In this document: one piece after another, positions 45,400 through 53,779 of the stretch | Layout: every line of letters begins with the position of its first letter | How positions within the stretch are numbered: position 1 is the first letter of the stretch | NCBI RefSeq assembly: GCF_019375475.1 | Contig: NZ_JAHXGQ010000002.1 | Span: 682,001 to 746,000, forward strand | Length of the DNA: 64,000 bases | Origin: Saccharothrix obliqua | GTDB taxonomy: Bacteria; Actinomycetota; Actinomycetes; Mycobacteriales; Pseudonocardiaceae | Direction: 5' to 3' | Made by a program: the position numbers and the translations under genes | The notes under the pieces: model-generated | The model's input: only the letters and a program-made list of their open reading frames with translations | The model's database searches: none | What the model was told of the DNA's origin: nothing

Positions 45400-47976
45400 A
45401 TGCTGTCTCGGATACCGGCTGTTCCTGATCGCCCAGCCGGTCCGCTCTCCCCCACCAACACCCCGCTCGCCGAGTCGTCCGCCGCGGTGGCCGAGTGGCT
45501 GGAGGACTACCTGCGTGACCCCGGTGGCGCTCTGCTGACGCTGCTCGCCCGGCTGCGTGCCCTCGCGTCGGACTGGGGCCCGATCGCGGTCCCGGTTCTC
45601 GCCGTGCTCGTCACCGCGATCGTGATCGCTCGGCGGTGGTGGGCACGGCGCTGCCACGAACTGCTGCTGGCCGACGCCCGGCAGGTCACCGTGCTCGCCC
45701 CTCCCACCGTGGACCCCGCGGGAGGGGACGCGCTGTGGTCGAACCTCGTTGGCCTGCTGCGCCCCGGGTGGCGGCGGGCGTTGACCGGTCAACCCCACGT
45801 GGCGTGCGAGTACGTGTTCTCCGAAGCCGGGGTCGCAATCCGGTGGTGGATACCCGGACTCATCCCGCCCGGACTGGTCGAACGCGCCATCGAGGCCGCA
45901 TGGCCCGGCGCGCACACCCGTGTCGGCCCGGCCGGACCGCCTCTGCCCACACCGGGCGAGGGGCAACGGCGGCTGGTGGTCGGCGGCGAACTGCGACTGG
46001 CCCGCCCCGAGGCGTTGCCCCTGCGCAGCGACTTCGACGCCGACCCCCTGCGTGCCCTGATCGGCGCGCCGGTCGGGCTCGCGCGCGACGATTACGCCTG
46101 CGTGCAGGTGCTGGCCCGCCCGGTCACCGGCCGCCGCGTCCAGCAAGCCCGCCGCGCCGCCCGACGGGTCCACATCGGCGGCTCGACCCGGCTGGTCGGC
46201 CGACTGCTCGACGCGCTTACCCCCTGCACCGGCAGCCATCTACGACGTGCGGGTGTCGCGAGGTCGAGGGCGTCCTCTCGCAGCGACCCGCAGACCTCAC
46301 TGGAATATTCCGCGCAGAACCGCGCGATCGTCGGAAAGCAACGCGGCAGTCAGTTCGAGACGGTCGTCCGCTACGCCGTGGCGACCCTGCTGCCCGCCGA
46401 CGCCGATGATGGCGAGGTCCGCCAGGCGCGGGAGGTCGCCCGCGGACGTGCCCACGCCCTGGCGGCCTCGTTCGCCTCCTACACCGAGCACAACCACTAC
46501 ACCCGACACCGCCTCCGCCACCCCGGCGCCGTGGTGGGCTCACGACGGCTCGGACGTGGCGACCTGCTGTCGGTTCCCGAACTGGCGGCGATCGCGCACC
46601 TGCCCACCGACGAGGCCATCCCCGGCGTCCAACGCGCCGGAGCCCGCGCCATCGCACCGCCGCCGGGCATCGCCACACCAGGGCCGGACGCCAAGCCGAT
46701 CGGGGTCGCCGACACCGGCCACCAGCGGCCCGTCGCGCTACGTGTCCCGGACGCCCGTCACCACCTGCACGTCCTCGGCGCGACCGGCTCCGGCAAGAGC
46801 ACGCTGCTCGGGAACATGGTCCTGTCCGACGCCGAGGCCGGCCGCGGGATCGTGCTGATCGACCCCAAGGGTGACCTCGTCACCGATGTCCTCTCCCGCC
46901 TGCCGAAGTCGGCCGCCGACCGCGTCGTGCTCTTCGACGCCGACAGCAAGTCCCGACCGCCGTGCCTGAATCCTCTCGACGGCGGGGAGACCGACCTGGT
47001 GGTGGACAACCTCGTGTCGGTGTTCCGCAGGGTGTACTCAGCGTTCTGGGGACCACGCACCGACGACGTCATGCGCGCCGCCTGCCTCACCCTGCGCGGC
47101 CAGGACGGTGTCGCCACGTTGGCCGACCTGCCCAAGCTCCTCGGGGACGCGTCGTTCCGCAGCCGCGTCACCGCCGCCGTCACCGACCCGGTGCTACGAG
47201 GTTTTTGGTCCTGGTACGAGGATCTCACCGACTCGTCCCGCTCGCAGGTCATCAGTCCGCTGATGAACAAACTCCGCGCATTCCTGCTCAGGCCGTTCGT
47301 CCGCGACGCGATCGCGGGCGGCCACTCCACAGTGGACATGGGGCGGGTGCTCGACGGCGGTATCTGCCTGGTGCGCATCCCCAAGGGCACGTTGGGCGAG
47401 GAGACCACGCGGCTGGTCGGGTCGCTGGTGGTCGCCCGTACGTGGCAGGCCACCACCGGTCGGGCCCGTATCCCGCAACGGCAACGCCGGGACGCCTCGA
47501 TGGTGATCGACGAGTGTCACAACTTCTTGAATCTGCCCTATCCGATCGAGGACATGCTCGCCGAGGCTCGCGGCTTCCGGGTCGCGATGACCCTGGCCAA
47601 CCAGCACCTCGGCCAACTCCCCCGCGAACTGCGGGAGGGCATGTCGACCAACGCCCGCTCGAAGATCTTCTTCAACGCCGGCCCCGAAGACGCGCGCGAA
47701 CTGTCCCGCCACACCGCGCCGCAACTGTCCGACCACGACCTCACTCACCTCGGCGCCTACCACGCCGCAGTTCGCCTCGTGCTCAACGGTGGGAACGCCG
47801 CGCCGTTCACCATGCGTACCCGGCCCCTCCCGCCCGCAGTGCCCGGCCGCGCCCGGCAGATCCGCGCCATGGCGCGCCGGGCGGCTCGAACCCAGGCCAG
47901 CGAGCCCACCGCGACACCCCGCTGGACGGAGCCCGTCGCGCGTCCGCGCAGCACCGATCCACGCCGCAACAGCTGA
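45400..47976 (+). CDS. VirD4/TraG-like type IV coupling protein
   Basis: An 858-residue protein. One membrane helix lies near residues 61-78 (IAVPVLAVLVTAIVIARR). A large N-terminal domain precedes the ATPase part: Walker A GATGSGKSTLLG at about 460-468, VLIDPKGDLVTDVLSRLP, LNPLDGG, Walker B SMVIDECHNFLNLP at about 704, and the GMSTNARSKIFFNAG sensor region. Coupling proteins deliver the DNA-protein substrate to the secretion channel. Its 63-bp distance from VirB4 and shared strand fit one operon. The C-terminus is basic and disordered, plausibly binding DNA or the relaxosome. Confidence 0.88.
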   Translation: MLSRIPAVPDRPAGPLSPTNTPLAESSAAVAEWLEDYLRDPGGALLTLLARLRALASDWGPIAVPVLAVLVTAIVIARRWWARRCHELLLADARQVTVLAPPTVDPAGGDALWSNLVGLLRPGWRRALTGQPHVACEYVFSEAGVAIRWWIPGLIPPGLVERAIEAAWPGAHTRVGPAGPPLPTPGEGQRRLVVGGELRLARPEALPLRSDFDADPLRALIGAPVGLARDDYACVQVLARPVTGRRVQQARRAARRVHIGGSTRLVGRLLDALTPCTGSHLRRAGVARSRASSRSDPQTSLEYSAQNRAIVGKQRGSQFETVVRYAVATLLPADADDGEVRQAREVARGRAHALAASFASYTEHNHYTRHRLRHPGAVVGSRRLGRGDLLSVPELAAIAHLPTDEAIPGVQRAGARAIAPPPGIATPGPDAKPIGVADTGHQRPVALRVPDARHHLHVLGATGSGKSTLLGNMVLSDAEAGRGIVLIDPKGDLVTDVLSRLPKSAADRVVLFDADSKSRPPCLNPLDGGETDLVVDNLVSVFRRVYSAFWGPRTDDVMRAACLTLRGQDGVATLADLPKLLGDASFRSRVTAAVTDPVLRGFWSWYEDLTDSSRSQVISPLMNKLRAFLLRPFVRDAIAGGHSTVDMGRVLDGGICLVRIPKGTLGEETTRLVGSLVVARTWQATTGRARIPQRQRRDASMVIDECHNFLNLPYPIEDMLAEARGFRVAMTLANQHLGQLPRELREGMSTNARSKIFFNAGPEDARELSRHTAPQLSDHDLTHLGAYHAAVRLVLNGGNAAPFTMRTRPLPPAVPGRARQIRAMARRAARTQASEPTATPRWTEPVARPRSTDPRRNS

Positions 47977-48053
47977 CGTCCACTACAGCCACACCTCGGC
48001 ACGAACCGCCGCGGCGGAGACGTCCCCACGTTACCCGTCAGGAGGCCCTCTCC

Positions 48054-49100
48054 ATGATCACCGATCCCACCCGCCAGCGTGCTCTGCGCGGCCACACGCC
48101 TGCGCGGCCCACACCGCGTGCGGCGAGTTCCGCCGACCACCTGGCCATGTTGGCGCGGCGGTTGACACCACGCGACAGGTGGATCTGCCGCATGCTCTGG
48201 GAGCACCGGGTCCTCACCTCCCACCAGATCACCGCGCTCGCCTTCCCGTCGTTCCGGTCCGGACGCCAACGCTTGCGGGAGTTGCACGGCTGGGGCGTCG
48301 TCGACCGGTTCCGCCCACTCGTCGCCACCGGCACCGCGCCCATGCACTACGTCCTGGCTCCCGCGGGCGCGACTGTGCTCGCCGCCGAGAACGGCGTGGA
48401 CGTCAAAGACTTCGGCTACCGTCACGAACGGGCTTTCGGCATCGCCCACAGCCTGCGCCTGGCCCACACCGTCGGCGTCAACGAGTGGTTCACCGCCCTG
48501 GTCGACCGGGCACGCCACCCCCTGCCCGGAGAAGATGTCGCGTTGACGGCGTGGTGGTCGGAGACCCGCTGCGCCCGGCACTTCGGCGACATGGTCAAAC
48601 CCGACGGCTACGGCCGCTGGCGCGCCGACGACCGGCAGGTCGAGTGGTTCCTGGAGTACGACCTGGGCACCGAGTCACTGCCGAAGGTCGCGGGGAAGAT
48701 CACAGGCTACGCGGCCCTGGCCCAGGCCACCGGCATCACCACTCCGCTGCTGGTGTGGCTGCTGACGGCACAACGGGAAGCCAACGCCCGCAAGCTGATC
48801 CACCGCGTCTGGCTGGACTTGGACACTCCCGGCCAAGTGCCGATCGCCACCGCCGCGGCCGACCTCCTCGACCCCCAGGCCATCCGGCCCAGCCCGGCCG
48901 ACGAGGTCTGGCTTCCACTCAACACAGCCGGTAGCACGCGGAGGTCCCTGTCCGGACTTTGCGATGCCTGGCCGCACGTCCGGCCACCGACCGCCACCGA
49001 CAGCGACGTCGCGCCCCTATCGGCTCTGACACTTCCTCCTCCGCCGATGCCACCTCCACCGGCGTCATCCGGCCCGGAACAAGCACAGCGGAGCCGGTGA
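48054..49100 (+). CDS. Replication-relaxation family protein
   Basis: 348 residues. The ATG has an AGGAGG site 8 bases upstream. An N-terminal winged helix reads LTPRDRWICRMLWEHRVLTS, HQITALAFPSFRSGRQRLRE and LHGWGVVDRFRP. The following domain reads HERAFGIAHSLRLAHTVGVN, EWFLEYDLGTESLPKVAGKI and YAALAQ, with acidic residues of a PD-(D/E)xK-like pattern (E-x-D...K). This matches the Pfam replication-relaxation family of actinomycete plasmids and elements. The biochemical role is poorly established; it may act at the transfer origin. It follows the coupling protein in the transfer operon. Confidence 0.8.
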   Translation: MITDPTRQRALRGHTPARPTPRAASSADHLAMLARRLTPRDRWICRMLWEHRVLTSHQITALAFPSFRSGRQRLRELHGWGVVDRFRPLVATGTAPMHYVLAPAGATVLAAENGVDVKDFGYRHERAFGIAHSLRLAHTVGVNEWFTALVDRARHPLPGEDVALTAWWSETRCARHFGDMVKPDGYGRWRADDRQVEWFLEYDLGTESLPKVAGKITGYAALAQATGITTPLLVWLLTAQREANARKLIHRVWLDLDTPGQVPIATAAADLLDPQAIRPSPADEVWLPLNTAGSTRRSLSGLCDAWPHVRPPTATDSDVAPLSALTLPPPPMPPPPASSGPEQAQRSR

Positions 49101-49104
49101 CCCC

Positions 49105-50082
49105 GTGCTCGCCAGGATCGCCATCGGAGCCGGCGCGGTTCTGCTGCTGGTCCCCGTCCTCCTCGGCCACGGTGCGAAGACCGCGGTCGACGCCCTGTTC
49201 GGCCGCCCGACCGCCACCCTCGACTGCGCCCAGCCGGTCGCCGACATCCCCACCCGGTACTGCCTGCTCTACGTCACCGCGGCACCGAATTGCCCCGGAC
49301 TGGACTGGACCGTTCTCGCGGCCATCGGCGAGATCGAAACGGATCACGGCCGGCTGACGGCACCTGGTATCACCGACGGCGAGAACTCCGCCGGGGCGGG
49401 CGGTCCGATGCAGTTCCTCGCCCCGACCTTCGACGGCATCATCGCCGCACACCGCATCCCGCCTGGCGGCGCCACCCCGCCGTCGCGGTACAACCCGCAC
49501 GATGCCGTCCACGCCGCGGCCTTCCTCTTGTGCGACCAAGGAGTCCGCCGGGGTGACCTTCCTGCGGCGCTGTTCGCCTACAACCCCGCCGACTGGTACG
49601 TGGCCATGGTCCTCGAACAAGCCGCCGAGTACGCCAAGGCCGCCAACACTGCCGGAACCGGCGACTGCGACAACGTCCGCGCACCCGACACCGTCACCCT
49701 CACGGCGATCAACTACGCCTGCGGACAACGCGGACTGCCCTACGTGTGGGGCGGCAACGGGCCCGACGCCGGACACGCCGGCTTCGACTGCTCGGGACTG
49801 ACTCACGCCGCCTACGCCGCCGCCGGGGTGACGCTGCCACGCACCGCCCAGACACAGTTCGACACCGGTCCCCGTGTCCCGGCCGGACAACCGCTTCTGC
49901 CAGGAGACCTCGTCTTCTACGGCACATCGGACAACATTCACCACGTCGGCCTCTACCTCGGCGGCGGACTCATGATCGACGCACCCGACTTCGGCCAGAA
50001 AGTCAAGATCGAGCCCTACCGGTACGACGGCGACGACTACGCCGGAGCGACTCGCCCCGCGGTACTCGTCACACGCGAATGA
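49105..50082 (+). CDS. Bifunctional cell-wall hydrolase: lysozyme-like plus NlpC/P60
   Basis: 325 residues, starting at a GTG 4 bp after the previous stop. A membrane anchor or signal helix (IAIGAGAVLLLVPVLLG) is followed by a lytic transglycosylase-like domain (WTVLAAIGEIETDHG with the catalytic Glu, then AGGPMQFLAPTFDG, DAVHAAAFLLC, ALFAYNPADWYV). A C-terminal NlpC/P60 cysteine peptidase follows: GGNGPDAGHAGFDCSGL holds the Cys nucleophile, and HHVGLYLGGGLMI the His. Such VirB1-like enzymes open peptidoglycan for conjugation channel assembly. It is encoded within the transfer operon. Confidence 0.92.
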   Translation: MLARIAIGAGAVLLLVPVLLGHGAKTAVDALFGRPTATLDCAQPVADIPTRYCLLYVTAAPNCPGLDWTVLAAIGEIETDHGRLTAPGITDGENSAGAGGPMQFLAPTFDGIIAAHRIPPGGATPPSRYNPHDAVHAAAFLLCDQGVRRGDLPAALFAYNPADWYVAMVLEQAAEYAKAANTAGTGDCDNVRAPDTVTLTAINYACGQRGLPYVWGGNGPDAGHAGFDCSGLTHAAYAAAGVTLPRTAQTQFDTGPRVPAGQPLLPGDLVFYGTSDNIHHVGLYLGGGLMIDAPDFGQKVKIEPYRYDGDDYAGATRPAVLVTRE

Positions 50083-50267
50083 GCATCGCCTCAGCGCGCG
50101 GCGAGGAACCGATGAAGCGCCCGATCCCGTGTGGCAACAGCCGCTTGACTTCGCCGGAGAAGGAAGCGTCCATAGGCGTGTGGCCCACCCCACCCGGATG
50201 CGCACCGGGGGCCACACGCTCCGGCCGGGGCATGACCAACACAAACCCGTCGCACTATGCGAGGTAG
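50079..50267 (+). CDS. Possible small protein after the cell-wall hydrolase
   Basis: 62 codons whose ATG overlaps the stop of the hydrolase gene (ATGA). The peptide is rich in Pro, Gly, Ser and Arg and matches no family I know. It ends 2 bp before the next ATG. The overlap is suggestive, but composition does not distinguish it from chance. Confidence 0.25.
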   Translation: MSIASARGEEPMKRPIPCGNSRLTSPEKEASIGVWPTPPGCAPGATRSGRGMTNTNPSHYAR

Positions 50268-50269
50268 TC

Positions 50270-50836
50270 ATGTCCACCACCAGTACCGACCCGGCGAAGC
50301 CACGCACCGAAGCCGAGGAGAAGCTCTGGCAAGCGCTGCTGGACAACGCAGGCGGCACCGCCGCCACGCTGTCGGCCACCGCCGGCATCGGCAGGTCCAC
50401 CGCCTCGAAGATCCTCTCCCGTTGGGCAGAGGAAGGCATCGTCATGCGAACGTCCGGCATAGCCGACGGCGGAACCTACTCCGCCGACCGCTGGTCCGTC
50501 ACGACCGACGGCCGGCACACGAACGACGGCCAGCCGATCGACGACCAACCCGTTGAGGCACAACCATTTCCCGCCACCGAGAACGAAGTGGAACCGGCAG
50601 GTGCGCGATTGCCACCGGGCGCGTTGCGCGGGATGGTGGAGGACCACCTTCGGGAGAACCCCGGCCAGGAGTTCAGCCCGAACGCGATCGGCACGGCGTT
50701 GGGCCGATCCTCGGGTGCGGTGCACAACGCGCTGGAGAAGCTGGTCACGAGTGGCTACGCCCAGCGCACGAACGACAAACCGAAGAAATACTCCCTCGCG
50801 CCCGCCACCGGCACGAAGACCGGGACGGGACAGTAG
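50270..50836 (+). CDS. Two-winged-helix DNA-binding protein
   Basis: 188 residues. The first wing is EEKLWQALLDNAGGTAATLS, ATAGIGRSTASKILSRWAEE, GIVMR. The second, near 123-170, is LRGMVEDHLRENPGQEFSPN, AIGTALGRSSGAVHNALEKL, VTSGYAQ. The second closely resembles the N-terminal domain of the MoxR-type ATPase at 60.2-61.5 kb (LTPRTIAHTLNRSSGAVGNA). Both look like transcription-factor wHTH domains. A regulator of the element is the simplest reading. Confidence 0.7.
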   Translation: MSTTSTDPAKPRTEAEEKLWQALLDNAGGTAATLSATAGIGRSTASKILSRWAEEGIVMRTSGIADGGTYSADRWSVTTDGRHTNDGQPIDDQPVEAQPFPATENEVEPAGARLPPGALRGMVEDHLRENPGQEFSPNAIGTALGRSSGAVHNALEKLVTSGYAQRTNDKPKKYSLAPATGTKTGTGQ

Positions 50837-50973
50837 CCGACGCGGGCGGGCGGCACGATGCCAGCAGCCTGTCGATGACCGCGCCACCGGCCGACCGTCA
50901 AGTCGACCGGTGGCGCGGAACCGGACCGCACGTCCAACTCCGTAGTGGCACATGCACATACCAGGAGAGATGG

Positions 50974-51271
50974 ATGACCGCACACCCCGTCCGCAACCGA
51001 GATCGTCGTACGCGGCTTCACCTACAACGGCTGCGACGTGACCTCGATCGTCGCTGACCCCTCCGACGCCCAACAGATTCTCTACGGGACCGTCACCCGT
51101 CAGGGCGTACTCGTCGGAAGCTACTACTGCGCCGACCGCCTCCTGCAACAGGACTGGCGCGTCATCACGGCTGACGCACACCACCTCACCTACCGCGGCC
51201 GGTTGCCGGAGATCGACCACGCCGGTGCCGTATGGCTGTTGACGCAGCTGGCCGCACCCTGGACAGGGTGA
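50974..51271 (+). pseudogene. Small conserved-looking gene with an apparent one-base frameshift
   Basis: An ATG with an AGGAGAGA site opens MTAHP and then runs into Arg-rich filler. The neighbouring frame, without its own start before the GTG at 51038, reads ATEIVVRGFTYNGCDVTSIV, then ADPSDAQQILYGTVTRQG and YYCADRLLQQDWRVITADAH, ending LLTQLAAPWTG. Removing one C from the CCCC run near 50985 joins them into one protein of about 98 residues. It is either a sequencing indel or a recent null mutation. Function is unknown. Confidence 0.5.
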
Positions 51272-51480
51272 CCAAACCGCCCGCGCTCCCGAGAACCTCC
51301 GGGGTTGCACCCGGACGTGCGCGGCCTGCCGCAGTAACCGTTAACCCACAAGGGCCTACCTCACCGGCGGACGCGCACCGCGTATTGACAACTCGGCGAG
51401 CACCAAGCGTCCATGAATGTCGATCGTTCGACCTGTCGAACGGGAGCCGAATCTCATACACCGGAAGGGATACGACAGCG

Positions 51481-52302
51481 ATGACCGATGACACCACCTC
51501 GCCGATACAGCCCGAACCTTCTGATCCGCACGCACCGCTCTCCCTCACGGCACAAGACGACCAGGAGGCGGAGACCCTGTGGTGGGAGGGGCTCCCTTCC
51601 GACGGGGTGGTGCTCGTGCCATCGGTCGCCGTCACGCCGATGCGGCATCCTAAGGACACCTGGGCGATGCTGGTGTTGGCCGTAGACGTCCTGGACGACA
51701 TCGACTCCGACACCGACCGCGATGACCAAGTCGTCTTGTTCGCCGGGTGTTGGCTTCCCAAGCAGCCACCGGCCGCCCTCCACGAGGGCGATCTCGTTCT
51801 CATGCTGACCGCACCGGACGGACGGTCGTCTTCGGACGACCTGGTCGATGTGGAGATGCGGCTCGCCCACGGCAACGGGTGGCTGTGCGTCGGTCGATGG
51901 AGCCGGCTGGACCCACGTTGGCCGTGGACTGTCGCGGTGACCGCCGCAGCGACCTTGGAGCTGCACGGGGAGGCAACCGAAGCCGGCTCCACAGGTTCGG
52001 GTGCGACCGCTGATCGCCCCGTCCCCGGTTACGGTGGTCTGGCGGACCTCCTCGCCGCCGGGCTGGTCCGCCCCGGCGACGAGTTCATCTGGGATCGGCC
52101 TGGGTGCGGTGCCCGGCACACCGCCCGAATCCACTCCAGCGGCACACTGGTCCTCGCCAACACACTCGCCTACTCCAACCCCTCCGCCGCGCTGACGGCG
52201 CTCGGTGGCGGGCACCGGAACGGTTGGAGGATGTGGCGACGCACCACTGACAACCGCGCACTCGACGAACTCCGCGCGAAACTGCACAACGCAGGACGGT
52301 GA
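51481..52302 (+). CDS. RAMA-domain protein
   Basis: 273 residues. The N-terminal part is acidic and unassigned (PSDGVVLVPSVAVTPMRHPK, WLCVGRWSRLDPRWPW). The C-terminal about 85 residues read YGGLADLLAAGLVRPGDEFI, WDRPGCGARHTARIHSSGTL, YSNPSAALTALGGGHRNGWR and MWRRT. This is the RAMA pattern (Restriction enzyme Adenine Methylase Associated): L-x-D-L-L-x-A-G-L-x-x-P-G, then S-P-S-A-A and NGWRxW. RAMA domains are predicted to read modified DNA bases. The element also encodes two DNA methyltransferases and a PP-loop protein, so a reader of that mark is plausible. The start was chosen at the ATG preceded by GGAAGGGA. The 209 bp upstream carry no gene. Confidence 0.7.
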   Translation: MTDDTTSPIQPEPSDPHAPLSLTAQDDQEAETLWWEGLPSDGVVLVPSVAVTPMRHPKDTWAMLVLAVDVLDDIDSDTDRDDQVVLFAGCWLPKQPPAALHEGDLVLMLTAPDGRSSSDDLVDVEMRLAHGNGWLCVGRWSRLDPRWPWTVAVTAAATLELHGEATEAGSTGSGATADRPVPGYGGLADLLAAGLVRPGDEFIWDRPGCGARHTARIHSSGTLVLANTLAYSNPSAALTALGGGHRNGWRMWRRTTDNRALDELRAKLHNAGR

Positions 52303-52552
52303 GGTGAAGGTGTCCGCGTCGGCAGTGGCGTTACGACACGTCCGATCACCCGCCGCCACCGGAGGCGAACCAGCCGACCGGTTGCGCACGGTCGGATGCG
52401 CCGTACCGTAACCGTAATCGACCACAGATCACGACCGTGAACGCGTGAGCCGGCAGCCACGTCATCCTGACCTCGGCGTAGCACTCTCGCCAGTCCCCTC
52501 GCCTGGTCCCCACCGGGAACGCCCCTCTTCCTGAACTGCAAGGCGAGGACCC

Positions 52553-53014
52553 ATGTCGACCAAGACCGACTTCTACATCGGACGTGACCGCGACACCACA
52601 GCTTGGATCGGTTCACTCGAGTGGAACTGTGAACCCCGGAACCTCCTGCGGTTTCCCCCCGGACGCTTCGCCCTGACCGCGACCGACGAGTCCACCTACC
52701 GCACCGCCGTGACCGACCTGCTCGTTGCCTGGGAGACCGAACGCATCGGCACGGCCTACCCCTACCGATCCGGATGGCCCTGGCCGTGGCCGACCAGCCA
52801 CGTCAGCGACTGGATCATCACCTTCGATCCCGGCGACAACGGCGTGTACGCCACGATCGGCGGAGGCGTGCGATGGGAACGGATCAACCCGCAGCACCCC
52901 CGCGAACCGGACACCGACGGGATCGGACCGACCGACTTCGAACACTGGTTGCGCGTGCCCGCGGCCCCGCCCTCCGTTCCGCTACCCACTATGCCCACGG
53001 ACCGTCACCGGTGA
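52553..53014 (+). CDS. Hypothetical protein of the integrated element
   Basis: 153 residues. The ATG has a GGCGAGGA site. The composition is normal for a soluble alpha/beta protein: FYIGRDRDTTAWIGSLEWNC, LTATDESTYRTAVTDLLVAW, WPWPTSHVSDWIITFDPGDN, GVYATIGGGVRW and a disordered Pro-rich end. I do not recognise the family. It sits among other small cargo genes at the end of the rightward operon. The 250 bp before it hold no gene. Confidence 0.55.
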   Translation: MSTKTDFYIGRDRDTTAWIGSLEWNCEPRNLLRFPPGRFALTATDESTYRTAVTDLLVAWETERIGTAYPYRSGWPWPWPTSHVSDWIITFDPGDNGVYATIGGGVRWERINPQHPREPDTDGIGPTDFEHWLRVPAAPPSVPLPTMPTDRHR

Positions 53015-53134
53015 CACGAGCGGCAGAAGCCGGCCGAGTGAGCGACATGCCCGGCCTCGGTCCAGCTGTCGCAACCCCCGCAGTCACCGTCGGCCCGACG
53101 ACAACGGACTACTCGGCAACAAGAGAAGGCCACG

Positions 53135-53515
53135 ATGAGTACAAGTGACGACCGCACGCCGACCCCCTCCCCGCAGCGCTCCACGTCGCTGTCCTCGCTG
53201 ATGGGTCCACAGGAGCGGTGCCCGGACTGCGGCGTTGCGGTCGGTGAAGCTCACGAGTACGACGAATACGACGGCGGCTGCGATATCGCACGCTGCCTTG
53301 CGACCGGCCACCAGCGCCTCATGTGCGACCTCGACCACGATTGCGGACAGGACATCTGGACCGGGTGGTGGCCAGGCCACACCGACTGCGAACGGCTCGG
53401 CTGGATGCTCGCGCCAGGCTTCCCCGACCTCAACCGCCTCTACACGCAAGCAGTATGGGACTCCGAACGCCACACCTGGGTGGCCCCGGATTCCGAGCAG
53501 ACCGTTCAACGGTAG
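53135..53515 (+). CDS. Small Cys-rich hypothetical protein
   Basis: 126 residues. Paired cysteines (CPDCGVAVGE, GGCDIARCLATGHQRLMCDL, DHDCGQDIW, HTDCERLGWM) suggest one or two zinc-binding knuckles. The centre has a WTGWWPG motif. Proteins of this kind are found as cargo of actinomycete elements, but their function is unknown. The ATG at 53135 has no strong ribosome site. Confidence 0.55.
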   Translation: MSTSDDRTPTPSPQRSTSLSSLMGPQERCPDCGVAVGEAHEYDEYDGGCDIARCLATGHQRLMCDLDHDCGQDIWTGWWPGHTDCERLGWMLAPGFPDLNRLYTQAVWDSERHTWVAPDSEQTVQR

Positions 53516-53654
53516 CTTCCGGAGGCCGCTCGCGACTCGGCTCACCGGCTGCGTGCTGCTGCGGATGCAGGACACGCATTCCACCGGTCTTCACGGCGAC
53601 TACGTCGCCTGGGCCACGGTCGACCCGGTCCGTCCGGTCAGCTCAGACTCGATC

Positions 53655-53742
53655 CGTTCACCGACAGGATGCTCGGCGCGCGAGGCGATCAGGTCGCCGC
53701 GATCGCGGTAGGAGCCCGCCATGCAAGGGGCCTCGGTTCAGT
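53655..53742 (+). repeat. Direct repeat copy A (partner near 63.6 kb)
   Basis: The block beginning GTTCA and ACAGGATGCTCGGCGCGCG, continuing AGGCGATCAGGTCGCCGCG, GTAGGAGCCCGCC and CGGTTCAGTACG, recurs at about 63603-63770 in the same orientation with few changes. The second copy has a 75-bp insertion in the middle. It lies in a 264-bp gap without a gene, just left of the LysR-like gene end. Confidence 0.7.
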
Positions 53743-53779
53743 ACGCGGCCTACAACTGTGTCTCCGCGGTGGGGGTAGG

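Noticed and set aside
51380-51430. TTGACA-like promoter upstream of the RAMA gene
   Set aside because: No acceptable -10 element at the expected spacing.
53011-53148. A 45-codon frame starting at a GTG overlapping the previous stop
   Set aside because: It overlaps the next gene start by 14 bp, has no recognisable content and no ribosome site.
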